A stretch of DNA of 64,000 nucleotides, taken from JANMDS01 sp031430575. GTDB taxonomy: Bacteria; Pseudomonadota; Gammaproteobacteria; Burkholderiales; Casimicrobiaceae. Location of the stretch: contig JANPBT010000017.1 of the NCBI GenBank assembly GCA_031430575.1, positions 124,001 through 188,000 on the forward strand, written 5' to 3'. This document shows positions 8,219-16,881 of this stretch, piece by piece. The notes under the pieces were generated by a model that did no database searches, was not told the DNA's origin, and worked only from the letters and a program-made list of their open reading frames with translations. Every line of letters begins with the position of its first letter. Positions within the stretch are counted from its first letter, which is position 1. A program made the position numbers and the translations under genes.

Positions 8219-9148
8219 ATGAAAAATACGATTCACGATCAAAATCTGGCGGTCTCGCAGGATAGAAAAAATCTTGAAAATCCTTATGCTCATCTAAACG
8301 ATCAAGGTGGTTTTAGCGCTTTAATCCTCCCGTCTATGATTAAAAATAATTCGCAAGACACAAATCAGGCGATATCTGACGATAGGAAACGGCTCGAAAA
8401 CCCCTATTCTCATTTAGACGCGCAAGGTGGCTATAGCGCCTTGATCGTTTCGCGTAGAAAAAAGGTTTCACTGCCGATTTTAAGTGAAACTTCGATTAAA
8501 AAACGGGTTCAAAAGATTCACCGGCAACTTTGGAACCAGCGAAATGAAAATCCAAGCGCGATTCCTCCGATTAAGCTACTGAATCCAGAGATTGCCTTGT
8601 TGCGTGAAGGCTTTAGTGTCAAACGGGAAATGTCGCTTGGCCAGTACAGCTTTGAAGGTAGATTAGTCGAGGCTGCGGGGGCGTTAGACGAGGAGGATGC
8701 CTCAGTGTCAATCTCCCTACAATTTCCACCAGACGTACAGCGGTTTACGCTCGCCCATGAACTTGGCCACGTGGTGCTTCATAAGGGACATGGTTTAAAT
8801 TTGCACCGGGATAGACCAGCCAACGGATCGTATCTCGCGCGCGACCAGGTCGAAAAGGAAGCAGATATTTTTGCTAAGCTTTTCTTGCTACCCGAAAAAT
8901 TGCTACGGAACTACTTTGAAGCTTTTTTTGGTGAAACTCACCTAGAAGCGAATGAACAAACCGCATTCCTACTGGCTGGTGCAAGTTTGCAGGATTTCTA
9001 TGCCAGATATCGGTCACGCCGTTCGTTTTCACGACTTGTTGCCTCGTGCGAACGCTATGGTAACCACCGATTTGTATCATTGGCTAAAACTTTCGAGATT
9101 TCGGTAGAAGCGATGGCAATCAGACTTGAAGAATTGGGTTTAGCTTAG
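8219..9148 (+). CDS. ImmA/IrrE-family metallopeptidase with duplicated N-terminus
   Basis: The 309-residue protein has the zinc motif HELGH at residues 180-184 and a downstream EKEADIFAKLFLLP segment, both typical of ImmA/IrrE (peptidase M78) proteins, which often cleave a repressor. No HTH domain is evident. Residues 1-40 and 41-80 are a tandem duplication sharing KN-x(3)-D, a DRK-x-LENPY-x-HL core and QGG-x-SALI. The gene follows nrdB by 2 bases but is visibly richer in A+T than its neighbours, so recent acquisition is possible. No cognate repressor or toxin gene is adjacent; the partner is unknown. Confidence 0.8.
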   Translation: MKNTIHDQNLAVSQDRKNLENPYAHLNDQGGFSALILPSMIKNNSQDTNQAISDDRKRLENPYSHLDAQGGYSALIVSRRKKVSLPILSETSIKKRVQKIHRQLWNQRNENPSAIPPIKLLNPEIALLREGFSVKREMSLGQYSFEGRLVEAAGALDEEDASVSISLQFPPDVQRFTLAHELGHVVLHKGHGLNLHRDRPANGSYLARDQVEKEADIFAKLFLLPEKLLRNYFEAFFGETHLEANEQTAFLLAGASLQDFYARYRSRRSFSRLVASCERYGNHRFVSLAKTFEISVEAMAIRLEELGLA

Positions 9149-9153
9149 CCCGC

Positions 9154-9175
9154 GTAGGGTGGGGTTCACCCCACC
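9154..9175 (+). repeat. REP sequence with 5' GTAG
   Basis: GTAG is followed by an 8-bp hairpin (GGTGGGGT with ACCCCACC). It forms an inverted pair with 9249-9270, which lies just before the transposase start: a BIME-like arrangement. Confidence 0.8.
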
Positions 9176-9248
9176 TCAACACCAACACGCGCAACGCGCG
9201 TCATGATTATCTCGACCGCGCGCTTACGACCGACAAAAACCTGAAATG

Positions 9249-9270
9249 GGTGGGGTGAACCCCACCCTAC
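9249..9270 (-). repeat. REP sequence, inverted partner
   Basis: Exact reverse complement of the REP at 9154-9175, ending 21 bases before the transposase start. The 73-base spacer holds no gene. Confidence 0.8.
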
Positions 9271-9291
9271 GGCTTCAAGCAAAATCGGGGG

Positions 9292-9819
9292 ATGTCTGGA
9301 TACATTCGAAATCGGGAATTGGGTGGAGCGTATTTTTTTACGGTGAATCTGCTTGAACGCGGACGTAACGATTTACTGGTTCGCAATATTGATTCGCTTC
9401 GTGATGCGGTGCTGGCAACCCGCACGGCGCGACCGTTCGAAATCATTGCATGGGTGGTTTTACCGGAACACATGCATGCAATCTGGAAATTACCCGAAGG
9501 CGACGCGGACTATTCCACGCGATGGGCGGCAATTAAGGCGCGATTTTCAAAGTCTATCGCTCCCGGGGAATTTCAAAATGCGTCGCGACTCGAGAAGGAC
9601 GGACGCGGGATCTGGCAACGGCGATTTTGGGAACACACGATCCGCGATGATCGGGATCTGCAAAACCACGTTGATTACATCCACTTCAACCCGGTCAAAC
9701 ACGGTCTTGCTGTGCGGGCGCAGGATTGGCCGCATTCGTCATTTCATCGCTTTGCGACGCGCGGCGTCTATGCGTTGGATTGGGCCACGCCGCCTGATTT
9801 GCCAGATCTGCACGAATAA
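9292..9819 (+). CDS. REP-associated tyrosine transposase (RAYT, TnpA_REP)
   Basis: A 175-residue Y1-transposase-family protein. It shows the HUH pair in PEHMHAIW, a W-x-R-x-F-W-x-H-x-I-R block, and the catalytic-tyrosine helix with YIHFNPVKHGL, followed by WPHSSFHRF; all are RAYT signatures. Such proteins act on REP hairpins carrying a 5' GTAG and are usually single-copy and domesticated. Here matching REPs lie at 9154-9175, 9249-9270 and 10024-10045, flanking the gene on both sides. The start ATG 9292 follows a G-run. The gene appears intact. Confidence 0.9.
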   Translation: MSGYIRNRELGGAYFFTVNLLERGRNDLLVRNIDSLRDAVLATRTARPFEIIAWVVLPEHMHAIWKLPEGDADYSTRWAAIKARFSKSIAPGEFQNASRLEKDGRGIWQRRFWEHTIRDDRDLQNHVDYIHFNPVKHGLAVRAQDWPHSSFHRFATRGVYALDWATPPDLPDLHE

Positions 9820-9827
9820 ATATTGAA

Positions 9828-9846
9828 ATACCTGCGGCGCAGATTT
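9828..9846 (+). repeat. Dispersed element after the RAYT gene
   Basis: Exact core at 9832-9842, 8 bases past the RAYT stop, with the longer tail GGCATTTTTTT. Confidence 0.85.
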
Positions 9847-10023
9847 GGCATTTTTTTGATGCCTTTTTTTAAACCTGCGAGCAAAAAAAACGCCCACCTC
9901 GAAATCGAAAATCGTTGAGTCTGCGTCACCAGCGTAGCCAACACAAACAAGATGCAAGGATGAGGCTCACCGCAGCGCGCGCGTGTTAACCAGTCCAACA
10001 CTCAACGTCAAAAACTTGGTAGA

Positions 10024-10045
10024 GGTGCGGTGAACCACACCCTAC
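10024..10045 (-). repeat. REP sequence downstream of RAYT
   Basis: Reverse-strand GTAG followed by GGTGTGGT/ACCGCACC, a stem with one G-T pair. It differs by two bases from the other two REPs and directly precedes the end of the exonuclease gene. Confidence 0.75.
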
Positions 10046-10049
10046 GGGA

Positions 10050-10676
10050 TTACGACGACGCCAAACCCAGCGCCTCATAGACCCGCATTGCGGCGTAGGC
10101 GTCGTTTGCTGCATAGACAATTTGCGCGGAAGTCAAACGCGGATTGGCCCAATTCGTCGTAGCGATTTTTTTGCTTTTTAGAAAGCGCTGCCCAAACAGC
10201 AGCGCCACCGCACTTTTCACGCCCATATCTTTTCGATAACCCCGCGCTCGAAACGGCGTGATCAGATCGAGTACGCCTTGCGGCTCAATTTCTAATTTGC
10301 GGGAGATAAATCGAATGTCGTCGCTCAAACCAAAACCTGCTTTGACGATCTGCGGCGCGATGAGCAGCTCGGCCGCCAGCGCGCGGGCAGCCTCATCGTG
10401 CAGCACGATCACCCACGCGTGTTCGCGCGATGCGAGCTGCACCACATGCGGGCCCGTAGAGGCTTCGCCCACCTTGAATGTCGGTTTTGATTCGGTATCA
10501 AAACCCAGCGCAGCGGCAGTTAAAAGAAACGGGCGCGCACGCGCAGCCGCCGCGGCGTCGGCCACCACGCTAATCTGATCCAGCCGCAAGCGCTCAAATA
10601 ACGGCATCTGCGCGATGGCTTCACGGTCTGGAACCGCGATTGGAATCGCTTCCAAACTGGAGGGAAATTGATTCAT
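10050..10676 (-). CDS. 3'-5' exonuclease, RNase D-like (DEDDy)
   Basis: The 208-residue protein fits the small 3'-5' exonuclease domain shared by RNase D and WRN. The DEDD residues are recognisable: GFDTESKP (D-x-E), a middle GFGLSDDIRF, and the final Y-x(3)-D in YAANDAYAAMRVY. The HRDC domains of full RNase D are absent, so this is the short single-domain form found in many betaproteobacteria. It probably trims RNA or single-stranded DNA in the cytoplasm. It is transcribed away from the RAYT region. Confidence 0.85.
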   Translation of the reverse strand: MNQFPSSLEAIPIAVPDREAIAQMPLFERLRLDQISVVADAAAAARARPFLLTAAALGFDTESKPTFKVGEASTGPHVVQLASREHAWVIVLHDEAARALAAELLIAPQIVKAGFGLSDDIRFISRKLEIEPQGVLDLITPFRARGYRKDMGVKSAVALLFGQRFLKSKKIATTNWANPRLTSAQIVYAANDAYAAMRVYEALGLASS

Positions 10677-10789
10677 AGAGTGAGAGGATACCGTGTCTCA
10701 TTCGACTGGCGGGCTCAGCGAGCGCAGCGCGGGAAAGTAAGCACGCCGAAATAAGCGTTAGCCTACGCGCAACGCGCGGTTGTTAGTCC

Positions 10790-10808
10790 ATACCTGCGGC
10801 GCAGATTG
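10790..10808 (+). repeat. Dispersed element downstream of the DUF1993 gene
   Basis: Exact core at 10794-10804 in the 187-bp gap between the exonuclease start and the DUF1993 stop. Confidence 0.85.
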
Positions 10809-10863
10809 GGCGAGTTTTGAGCCGTTTACACCCAAAAATCAGGGTCGTAGTTACACGGGCAAA

Positions 10864-11373
10864 TCAATACGTGCCGATGTAATCCTTCTTGCCCACTTCC
10901 ACGCCGTTGTGCCGCAAAATCGCGTAAGCGGTGGTGGTATGGAAAAAGAAATGTGGCAAACCATAATTCAATAAATACGATTGCCCGGTGAAGCGCTTTT
11001 CTTTTGGCGTACCGGCTTGGGTGACGATCTCGCGGGTGGCAGCAGCGTCAAAATTCGCCTCATCCAGCCCCCCAATAAATGAAAGCACACCATCGATGCG
11101 CGCTTGCAAATCAGCAAACGTTTGCTCGCTATCGGCTTGCTTAGGCACTTCCACGCCAGCGAGCCGCGCGCTCACGCTTTTTGCGAAATCACAGGCCACT
11201 TGCACTTGCCGCAGCAGCGGGAACATATCAGGATAAAGCCGCGCTTGCAGCAAAGCATTGGGATCGAGTTTTTTGTCCGCCACCAGCGCTTCGGCCTTGG
11301 TCAAGCTCGTTTTGAGCCCGCCTAAGAGTTGAGTGAACAACGGGATCGAGCTTGCATAGAGTGTGTTTTGCAT
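10864..11373 (-). CDS. DUF1993 family protein
   Basis: The 169-residue product has the family's pattern throughout: LLQARLYPDMFPLLRQVQVA, a central helix pair, F-T-G-x-x-Y-L-L-N-Y, and a C-terminal FFHTTTAYAILRHNGVEVG. DUF1993 proteins are predicted four-helix DinB-like proteins with no assigned reaction. The start at 11373 is chosen because AAGGAA lies just upstream; a longer frame to 11451 lacks homology to the family. Confidence 0.85.
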   Translation of the reverse strand: MQNTLYASSIPLFTQLLGGLKTSLTKAEALVADKKLDPNALLQARLYPDMFPLLRQVQVACDFAKSVSARLAGVEVPKQADSEQTFADLQARIDGVLSFIGGLDEANFDAAATREIVTQAGTPKEKRFTGQSYLLNYGLPHFFFHTTTAYAILRHNGVEVGKKDYIGTY

Positions 11374-11470
11374 GAGAGATTCCTTATGACTTTCAAACAG
11401 TTGACATGGCGTGCGGCGCATGGAGCGCACCCATACCCAACCCATCATCATACCGAAGTCTTCGCCTCCA

Positions 11471-11489
11471 ATACCTGCGGCGCAGATTT
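11471..11489 (+). repeat. Dispersed element upstream of the DUF1993 and iaaA genes
   Basis: Exact core at 11475-11485 with the tail GGGCATTTTT, inside the divergent gap between the DUF1993 gene and the isoaspartyl peptidase. A 7-bp inverted repeat (GCTGATC 11539-11545, GATCAGC 11557-11563) lies closer to the peptidase start. Confidence 0.85.
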
Positions 11490-11648
11490 GGGCATTTTTA
11501 GTGCAAAAGCAATATGGGTTCTGGTCAGAGAAAATCTAGCTGATCGGCAAATATAAGATCAGCCGCCGAATTGTTCTTAACCGAAAAAACCGCTAAGATT
11601 ATCTGAGTCATGCGCGAAAGCGCGAAATCACTCAATAGGAAAATACCC

Positions 11649-12707
11649 ATGCACTTTTTTAAACCGCTCGCACTCGCGAGTGCCTTGCTGCTCTCAAGCC
11701 ACGTCGCAGCGCAAGCAGACCGCAATCGCATTACGCTCGCGGTGCACGGTGGCTCGGGCACCATCTCGCGCACAACGATTACGGCAGAACAAGAGGCGCG
11801 GTATCGGGCATCGCTTGAGCAAGCGTTACGCGCGGGGCATGCGGTGCTCGCTGGTGGCGGAAGCGCTGTCGATGCGGTCGTCGCAACGATCAAAATATTT
11901 GAAGATGATCCACTTTTTAATGCCGGCAAGGGCGCGGTCTTTACCAATGAAGGTAAGAACGAACTCGATGCTTCGATCATGGACGGAAAGACGGGCTTGG
12001 CGGGCGCAGTCGCCGGCGTGACCACGATCAAAAACCCGATCACCGCAGCGCGAGCGGTCATGGAAAAGTCACGGCACGTACTGATGGCGGGCGTGGGCGC
12101 AGATAAATTTGCTGCGGCACAAAAACTCGAAATCGTAGATCCTGCCTATTTCCACACGCCCCATCGCTGGGAGCAATTGCAAAAAGCAAAAGAGCGGGAT
12201 CAGATTCAACTTGATCACGACGGCAAGCCCAAAACCTCGGCGGTATCGCCCGCCTTAAGCGAGCCGTTCGAAGCCTGGATGGTTGATCACAAATTCGGTA
12301 CCGTCGGCGCTGTGGCACTCGATGCCAATGGCAATCTCGCAGCCGGCACTTCAACTGGCGGCTTAACCAACAAACTCTTTGGCCGCGTTGGGGATTCGCC
12401 CATCATTTGCGCTGGAACGTATGCCGACAATCAGACCGTAGCCGTTTCAGCAACCGGAACTGGTGAATTTTTCATGCGTGGTGTGGTGGCCTACGATATT
12501 TCTGCACGAATGAGATATTCCAACGCCTCGGTAAACCACGCGGTCGATCAAACGATCAAGGCAACACTAAGCGATAAAAATGGTCGCGGTGGCGTTGTAG
12601 CGCTCGATAAAAACGGTATCGTGAAATATGGATTTAATACCGAGGGAATGTATCGTGGTGCAATTCGCGCAGATGGCAAGCCAGAGGTATTGATTTATAA
12701 AGACTGA
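11649..12707 (+). CDS. iaaA: Isoaspartyl peptidase / L-asparaginase (Ntn hydrolase), exported
   Basis: The enzyme cleaves isoaspartyl dipeptides and asparagine after self-processing into two chains. The nucleophile is Thr218 at the start of TVGAVALD, preceded by a short linker; substrate-loop motifs HGGSGTI, GGGSAVDAV, FNAGKGAVFT and GTGEFFMRG are all visible. A cleavable signal peptide covers about residues 1-21, so it is probably periplasmic, unlike E. coli IaaA. ATG 11649 is preferred over 11610 because AGGAAA precedes it and the signal peptide starts there. An inverted pair of the dispersed element follows the stop codon. Confidence 0.88.
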   Translation: MHFFKPLALASALLLSSHVAAQADRNRITLAVHGGSGTISRTTITAEQEARYRASLEQALRAGHAVLAGGGSAVDAVVATIKIFEDDPLFNAGKGAVFTNEGKNELDASIMDGKTGLAGAVAGVTTIKNPITAARAVMEKSRHVLMAGVGADKFAAAQKLEIVDPAYFHTPHRWEQLQKAKERDQIQLDHDGKPKTSAVSPALSEPFEAWMVDHKFGTVGAVALDANGNLAAGTSTGGLTNKLFGRVGDSPIICAGTYADNQTVAVSATGTGEFFMRGVVAYDISARMRYSNASVNHAVDQTIKATLSDKNGRGGVVALDKNGIVKYGFNTEGMYRGAIRADGKPEVLIYKD

Positions 12708-12711
12708 GCTC

Positions 12712-12763
12712 TACCTGCGGCGCAGATTTTATGAAAATTTGGGCAGATTCTGCGCCGCAGGTA
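12712..12763. repeat. Inverted pair of dispersed elements after iaaA
   Basis: Arms 12712-12726 and 12749-12763 pair perfectly over 15 bp with a 22-base loop, starting 4 bases after the iaaA stop. The position suggests a terminator or mRNA 3' hairpin; there is no long T-tract. Confidence 0.85.
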
Positions 12764-12791
12764 GGAGCGAAGCAAAGTAAGGAAAGCCCAA

Positions 12792-13153
12792 TTATCGCGG
12801 CTGCTTGCCATTGCGAAAAAGTCTTGCTGGGCGGGTCACGTAGGCCGCGCCAATACGTGGGCTGCATTGCGAGCGGTGGCATCGATTGAGGGCACTCTCT
12901 GCCGTCTCTGATTGAGCGAAGGTGATCTTGTGTGCGAAACCGAGTGCTACATAGGCATACCACCGGGGCGATGACGCATCGCGGAGCATTCGCTGCAGGT
13001 TGCATGGCTGCACGATTCAACAGACATGACTAAATGACCAACAGCGAAAAGTAGGACGCGCGCGAATGCCCGCAATTGGCAGCATGCAGTAATGCAGGTT
13101 AGCCGTTTGCGGCACGTTGACGATGCAGACCAAATAGAAATTTCTGGATTCAC
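12792..13153 (-). pseudogene. Possible decayed small secreted-protein gene (DUF4189-like)
   Basis: The 600-bp gap 12708-13308 has no convincing intact gene. On the minus strand one frame (to 12947) holds a signal-like RVLLFAVGHLVMS stretch and a second frame (12792-13013) holds W-Y-A-Y-V-A-L-G-F-A, then S-E-T-A-E-S-A-L-N-R-C-H-R-S-Q-C, which recalls the A-x-x-A-L-x-x-C...C pattern of DUF4189. Together they could be one frameshifted gene. The resemblance is weak; it may be chance. Confidence 0.25.
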
Positions 13154-13308
13154 CTCGTCGCGATGATCGCCTAATTCATCTTCTCGCTGCGATAAACATG
13201 ATGATCAAAGAGGATCTCAACATACGATTTCCTTCGACAGGAATCGGCTTTAAAGAACATTTTCTGAGCGTAGAATATTTGCATGTATGCTTTGTCGGAT
13301 CGACCGCC

Positions 13309-14124
13309 ATGAAATCGATGCATTTGCTTTACGTCGTTGCGCTCATTTTGTTCGGTAATCTGGCGCACGCCCTTACCCCGCCACCCATTGTTGTCATCCC
13401 GGTTTATATCGGTACGTTGGGCTGCCCAGCCGCGCCATCGATCGTAACGCCGGTACGGCAAGATGAGATCGTTTTCCTTGAGATCAAACCGTGTGGCGCG
13501 GGCCCGCTGCGTGGTGCGCTGGAGATTAGAAATAGCGATCCAAATGCGATTAGATCTACCACGTTTAACTACAATTTTTTGCTTGCTGCCGCGCAACCTC
13601 AGCCAGGTATTGTGTTCCGCACCCCAGGTCAACACACCGTGACTGTGCGTGATGTGGAAAATAACCTCATGTGGTCGGTTACGGTCTTTGTAAATACCGC
13701 AACGCAAGCGTTTGCGCCTAGCTGCGCCGTTATTGCGGTGGCACTTCCCCCGCCCATCGCGCTCATTGGCAATCCCGTTACGATCCTAGTCAACAACTGC
13801 GCTGATGCCGATACCCCTGCGCTCTTCGTAGTGTCGAGCGATCCAAGCGCGATTCTGCCTTCCGGCGCGCGTGTTTACACTCCGAGTTTAGGGATACCGC
13901 AGTTGCTTGGAGACGTTCGATTCCAGCGCCCAAGTCTGCAAACCCTGACCTTGCGCGATGCCGGGGGTGCGGTCTACGGCGTCATCTCGTTTGATGTGCA
14001 GCGCGGCGCAGCTGAGGCGGTGGCAGCGCCGGTGCCAATCAATTCGCTAGCGCTTATTTTCTTCTGCACTTTCGTTATTGCGGCAGTTGCGGCAGTTTCT
14101 TTGTGTCGCCTCCGAAAACCGTAA
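13309..14124 (+). CDS. Secreted protein with IPTL-CTERM-like C-terminal tail
   Basis: The 271-residue product has a signal peptide at about residues 1-22, a cysteine-containing extracytoplasmic part made of two similar beta-rich units (each with a proline-rich VxVxLPPP or PPPIVVIP start and a TxxTLRDxxxxxxxV end), and a C-terminal tripartite tail: V-P-I-N-S-L-A-L, a hydrophobic helix, and a basic CRLRKP end. That tail resembles the IPTL-CTERM sorting signal of betaproteobacterial surface proteins, with VPIN in place of IPTL. I do not recognise the main domain. ATG 13309 is chosen because the signal peptide begins there. Confidence 0.65.
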   Translation: MKSMHLLYVVALILFGNLAHALTPPPIVVIPVYIGTLGCPAAPSIVTPVRQDEIVFLEIKPCGAGPLRGALEIRNSDPNAIRSTTFNYNFLLAAAQPQPGIVFRTPGQHTVTVRDVENNLMWSVTVFVNTATQAFAPSCAVIAVALPPPIALIGNPVTILVNNCADADTPALFVVSSDPSAILPSGARVYTPSLGIPQLLGDVRFQRPSLQTLTLRDAGGAVYGVISFDVQRGAAEAVAAPVPINSLALIFFCTFVIAAVAAVSLCRLRKP

Positions 14125-14274
14125 TCCCAAAAGTAGTCTCGATAATCTCAGCAACTACTGCGAATTCACCGTCCATTGAAGCAGCCGCGCGATCAACGGC
14201 TTCGTCGCCAATCGCACCTTTTTGCAACCCAAACTGCGCGTGCGGCAAACCAAAAATATGCCCACAAAATTTAA

Positions 14275-14305
14275 GTGAGCACACAAGATAAGCTTGTGCG
14301 CTCAC
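14275..14305 (-). terminator. Probable katG terminator hairpin
   Basis: GTGAGC-A-CACAAG (14275-14287) pairs with CTTGTG-C-GCTCAC (14293-14305), a 12-bp stem with one mismatch. Read on the minus strand it follows katG and ends in TTAAATTTT. The rest of the 304-bp gap 14125-14428 holds no gene. Confidence 0.55.
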
Positions 14306-14428
14306 AAACGCTATCGCCAGTGAATCGGTAACGGTTGCGGTTTAAATTTGAAATCCAGCGCTTTGATTGGATTGTCTTTACGCCCTCAGAAAATCCACAA
14401 AAATTACCTTGCCGATTTCACATTTCGT

Positions 14429-16627
14429 TTATCGAAGATCGAATCGATCAAGATTCATCACCTTACTCCACGCCGCCACGAAATCAGCAACGAACATCCG
14501 CTGCGAATCGCTGCTCGCATAGACTTCGGCAAGTGCGCGTAGCTGGGCGTTTGAGCCGAAAACGAGATCGTCGATGGTCGCTGTCCACTTCAGCGCGCTG
14601 GTTGCCCGATCTCGTCCTTCCAACACACCGTCGGAGGTCGAAGATTTCTGCCATGTCGTGTTCATGTCGAGCAGATTGACAAAGAAATCGTTGCTCAGCG
14701 TTTCGGGTCGCGTGGTAAAGACCCCGTGTTGCGACTGCCCGACGTTGGCATTTAGCGCACGCATTCCACCAATCAAAACCGTCATCTCTGGCGCGCTCAG
14801 CGTTAGAAGATTTGCTTGATCTATCAATAACTCAGCGGCAAATGCCTCATGACCAGCGCGAATGTAGTTGCGAAATCCATCGGCGGTCGGCTCTAGCACT
14901 GCAAACGATTCAATATCGGTCTGCGCCTGCGTTGCATCCATGCGGCCTGGCGAGAAAGGCACTTTCACTTCCACGCCAATCTTCTTTGCTGCGGCCTCAA
15001 CCGCTGCGCAGCCCCCTAAAACGATCAGGTCGGCCAGTGACACTTTCTTTCCACCAGATTGCGCCTTATCGAAATCATTTTTAACCGCTTCCAATTCCAA
15101 CAAGATACCTGCAAGCGCAGCGGGTTGGTTGACTGCCCAATCTTTCTGCGGCGCGAGGCGAAGGCGTGCACCGTTCGCACCACCGCGTTTGTCACTGCCG
15201 CGAAAGGTTGCGGCAGAAGCCCAGGCCGTTGTTACCAATTGCGAGATTGAAAGACCCGCCGCGAGCAGCTTTGCTTTCAGCGCAGCGATATCCTGCTCAT
15301 CGATTAACGCATGATCTACCGCTGGGATTGGATCTTGCCAGATCAGCACTTCGGCAGGCACGAGCGCGCCTAAGTAGCGCGCGCGTGGCCCCATGTCGCG
15401 GTGTGTGAGCTTGTACCAAGCCCGCGCAAAGGTCTCTGCAAATTCTTGTGGGTTTTGCATGAAGCGGCGCGAGATTTTTTCGTAGGCCGGATCGACGCGC
15501 ATCGCCATATCGGCTGTGGTCATCATTGGCGCGTGGCGCTTGCTTGGATCATGCGCATCCGGCACGTTACCGCCCGCAGCCGCGTCTTTTGGTTTCCACT
15601 GATTTGCACCGGCCGGGCTTTTCGTTAACTCCCATTCATAGCCAAATAAATTTTCGAAATAACCGTTGTCCCACTTGATCGGGTTATTGGTCCAAGCGCC
15701 TTCAATACCACTGGTAATGGTATGCGCACCGCTACCACTGCCAAAGGTATTTTTCCAGCCCAAGCCTTGCGCTTCAATGCCCGCACCTTCAGGCTCCGGG
15801 CCTACGTATTTGCCGGGATCGGCAGCGCCGTGGGATTTACCGAAGGTGTGTCCACCCGCGGTAAGCGCAACGGTCTCTTCGTCGTTCATGGCCATGCGCG
15901 CAAAGGTCTCGCGAATATCACGCGCCGAGCCAAGCGGGTCGGGATTGCCATTGGGTCCTTCAGGGTTTACATAGATCAAACCCATCTGCACCGCGGCGAG
16001 CGGGTTGGCGAGCTCGCGGTCGCCGCTGTAGCGCTCATCAGCCAGCCACTTACCTTCGGGGCCCCAATAAATATTCTCTTCTGGCTCCCAAATATCAGGC
16101 CGACCACCGGCAAAACCGAAGGTCTTAAAGCCCATCGAATCCATCGCGACATTTCCGGTCAACACCATGAGATCGGCCCATGAAAGCGTGCGGCCATACT
16201 TCTGCTTGATGGGCCATAGCAGGCGGCGGGCTTTGTCGAGATTGCCGTTATCAGGCCAGCTATTGAGTGGAGCGAATCGTTGCGAGCCAGAGCCCGCGCC
16301 GCCACGACCGTCGGCGATACGGTAGGTGCCCGCCGCGTGCCACGCCATGCGCACAAAGAAAGGCCCGTAGTGCCCATAATCGGCGGGCCACCACGCTTGC
16401 GAATCGGTCATTAATGCCGTTAAGTCCTTGACGACCGCGTTGAGGTCGAGGCTTTTGAATGCCTCTGCGTAGTTGAAATCTTCGCCCATTGGATCAGATT
16501 TCGAAGAGTGTTGGTGAAGGATCGCTAAATTGAGCTGATTTGGCCACCAATTTTGTTTAGACTTCACGCTCGCCGCTGTAGTTGCTTGGGCGACACCGGG
16601 AAACGGACATTTTGCTTCGTTTGACAT
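14429..16627 (-). CDS. katG: Catalase-peroxidase
   Basis: KatG is a bifunctional heme enzyme removing hydrogen peroxide. The 732-residue length is normal. The distal heme triad Arg93-x-x-Trp96-His97 is in FVRMAWHAAGTYR, the Tyr of the Trp-Tyr-Met adduct is in GLIYVNPEGPNG, and the proximal region has LTAGGHTFGKSHG. The C-terminal non-heme half is complete. There is no signal peptide, so it is cytoplasmic. AAAGGAAA precedes ATG 16627. Divergent oxyR across a 254-bp gap implies OxyR-controlled induction by peroxide. Confidence 0.97.
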   Translation of the reverse strand: MSNEAKCPFPGVAQATTAASVKSKQNWWPNQLNLAILHQHSSKSDPMGEDFNYAEAFKSLDLNAVVKDLTALMTDSQAWWPADYGHYGPFFVRMAWHAAGTYRIADGRGGAGSGSQRFAPLNSWPDNGNLDKARRLLWPIKQKYGRTLSWADLMVLTGNVAMDSMGFKTFGFAGGRPDIWEPEENIYWGPEGKWLADERYSGDRELANPLAAVQMGLIYVNPEGPNGNPDPLGSARDIRETFARMAMNDEETVALTAGGHTFGKSHGAADPGKYVGPEPEGAGIEAQGLGWKNTFGSGSGAHTITSGIEGAWTNNPIKWDNGYFENLFGYEWELTKSPAGANQWKPKDAAAGGNVPDAHDPSKRHAPMMTTADMAMRVDPAYEKISRRFMQNPQEFAETFARAWYKLTHRDMGPRARYLGALVPAEVLIWQDPIPAVDHALIDEQDIAALKAKLLAAGLSISQLVTTAWASAATFRGSDKRGGANGARLRLAPQKDWAVNQPAALAGILLELEAVKNDFDKAQSGGKKVSLADLIVLGGCAAVEAAAKKIGVEVKVPFSPGRMDATQAQTDIESFAVLEPTADGFRNYIRAGHEAFAAELLIDQANLLTLSAPEMTVLIGGMRALNANVGQSQHGVFTTRPETLSNDFFVNLLDMNTTWQKSSTSDGVLEGRDRATSALKWTATIDDLVFGSNAQLRALAEVYASSDSQRMFVADFVAAWSKVMNLDRFDLR

Positions 16628-16881
16628 GGTTTTTTCCTTTACAAATAATTCACAAAAGTACGCTGATGTTTCAAACCTCTATCAACGCATCTATTTTCTT
16701 GGTCAGCAGTTGCGGTCTACACGATTAATCTCGTTAAAAAAAAGCCAAATCGCGTTACGCATTTAAGTTAATCGTTGCATTTCAACTGGCATTGATTACG
16801 AAACTACGACTAGTGTGACGGAATTGCATTCATCTGTAAAACAGTTTATTCTTGTAAGACTAATCGTTTTTTTCACTATAT
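16628..16881. promoter_or_regulatory. katG-oxyR divergent control region
   Basis: An A+T-rich 254-bp gap between divergent katG and oxyR, where both promoters and the OxyR site should lie. I could not find an unambiguous OxyR tetranucleotide array (ATAG-N7-CTAT type) by eye, so no operator is placed. Confidence 0.45.

Noticed and set aside
10780..10974. Plus-strand 64-residue frame near a dispersed element
   Set aside because: Most of it is antisense to the DUF1993 gene and part is the element itself; no gene evidence.
13171..13707. Minus-strand 178-residue reading frame
   Set aside because: It is antisense to the secreted protein at 13309-14124, which has a signal peptide and sorting tail; the minus frame has no recognisable features.
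15121..15170. CTGCGGCGCGAG in katG
   Set aside because: Lacks the second half of the core; katG otherwise has no copy.
16628..16881. Specific OxyR operator placement
   Set aside because: No convincing four-part OxyR motif could be aligned by eye, so only the control region is reported.
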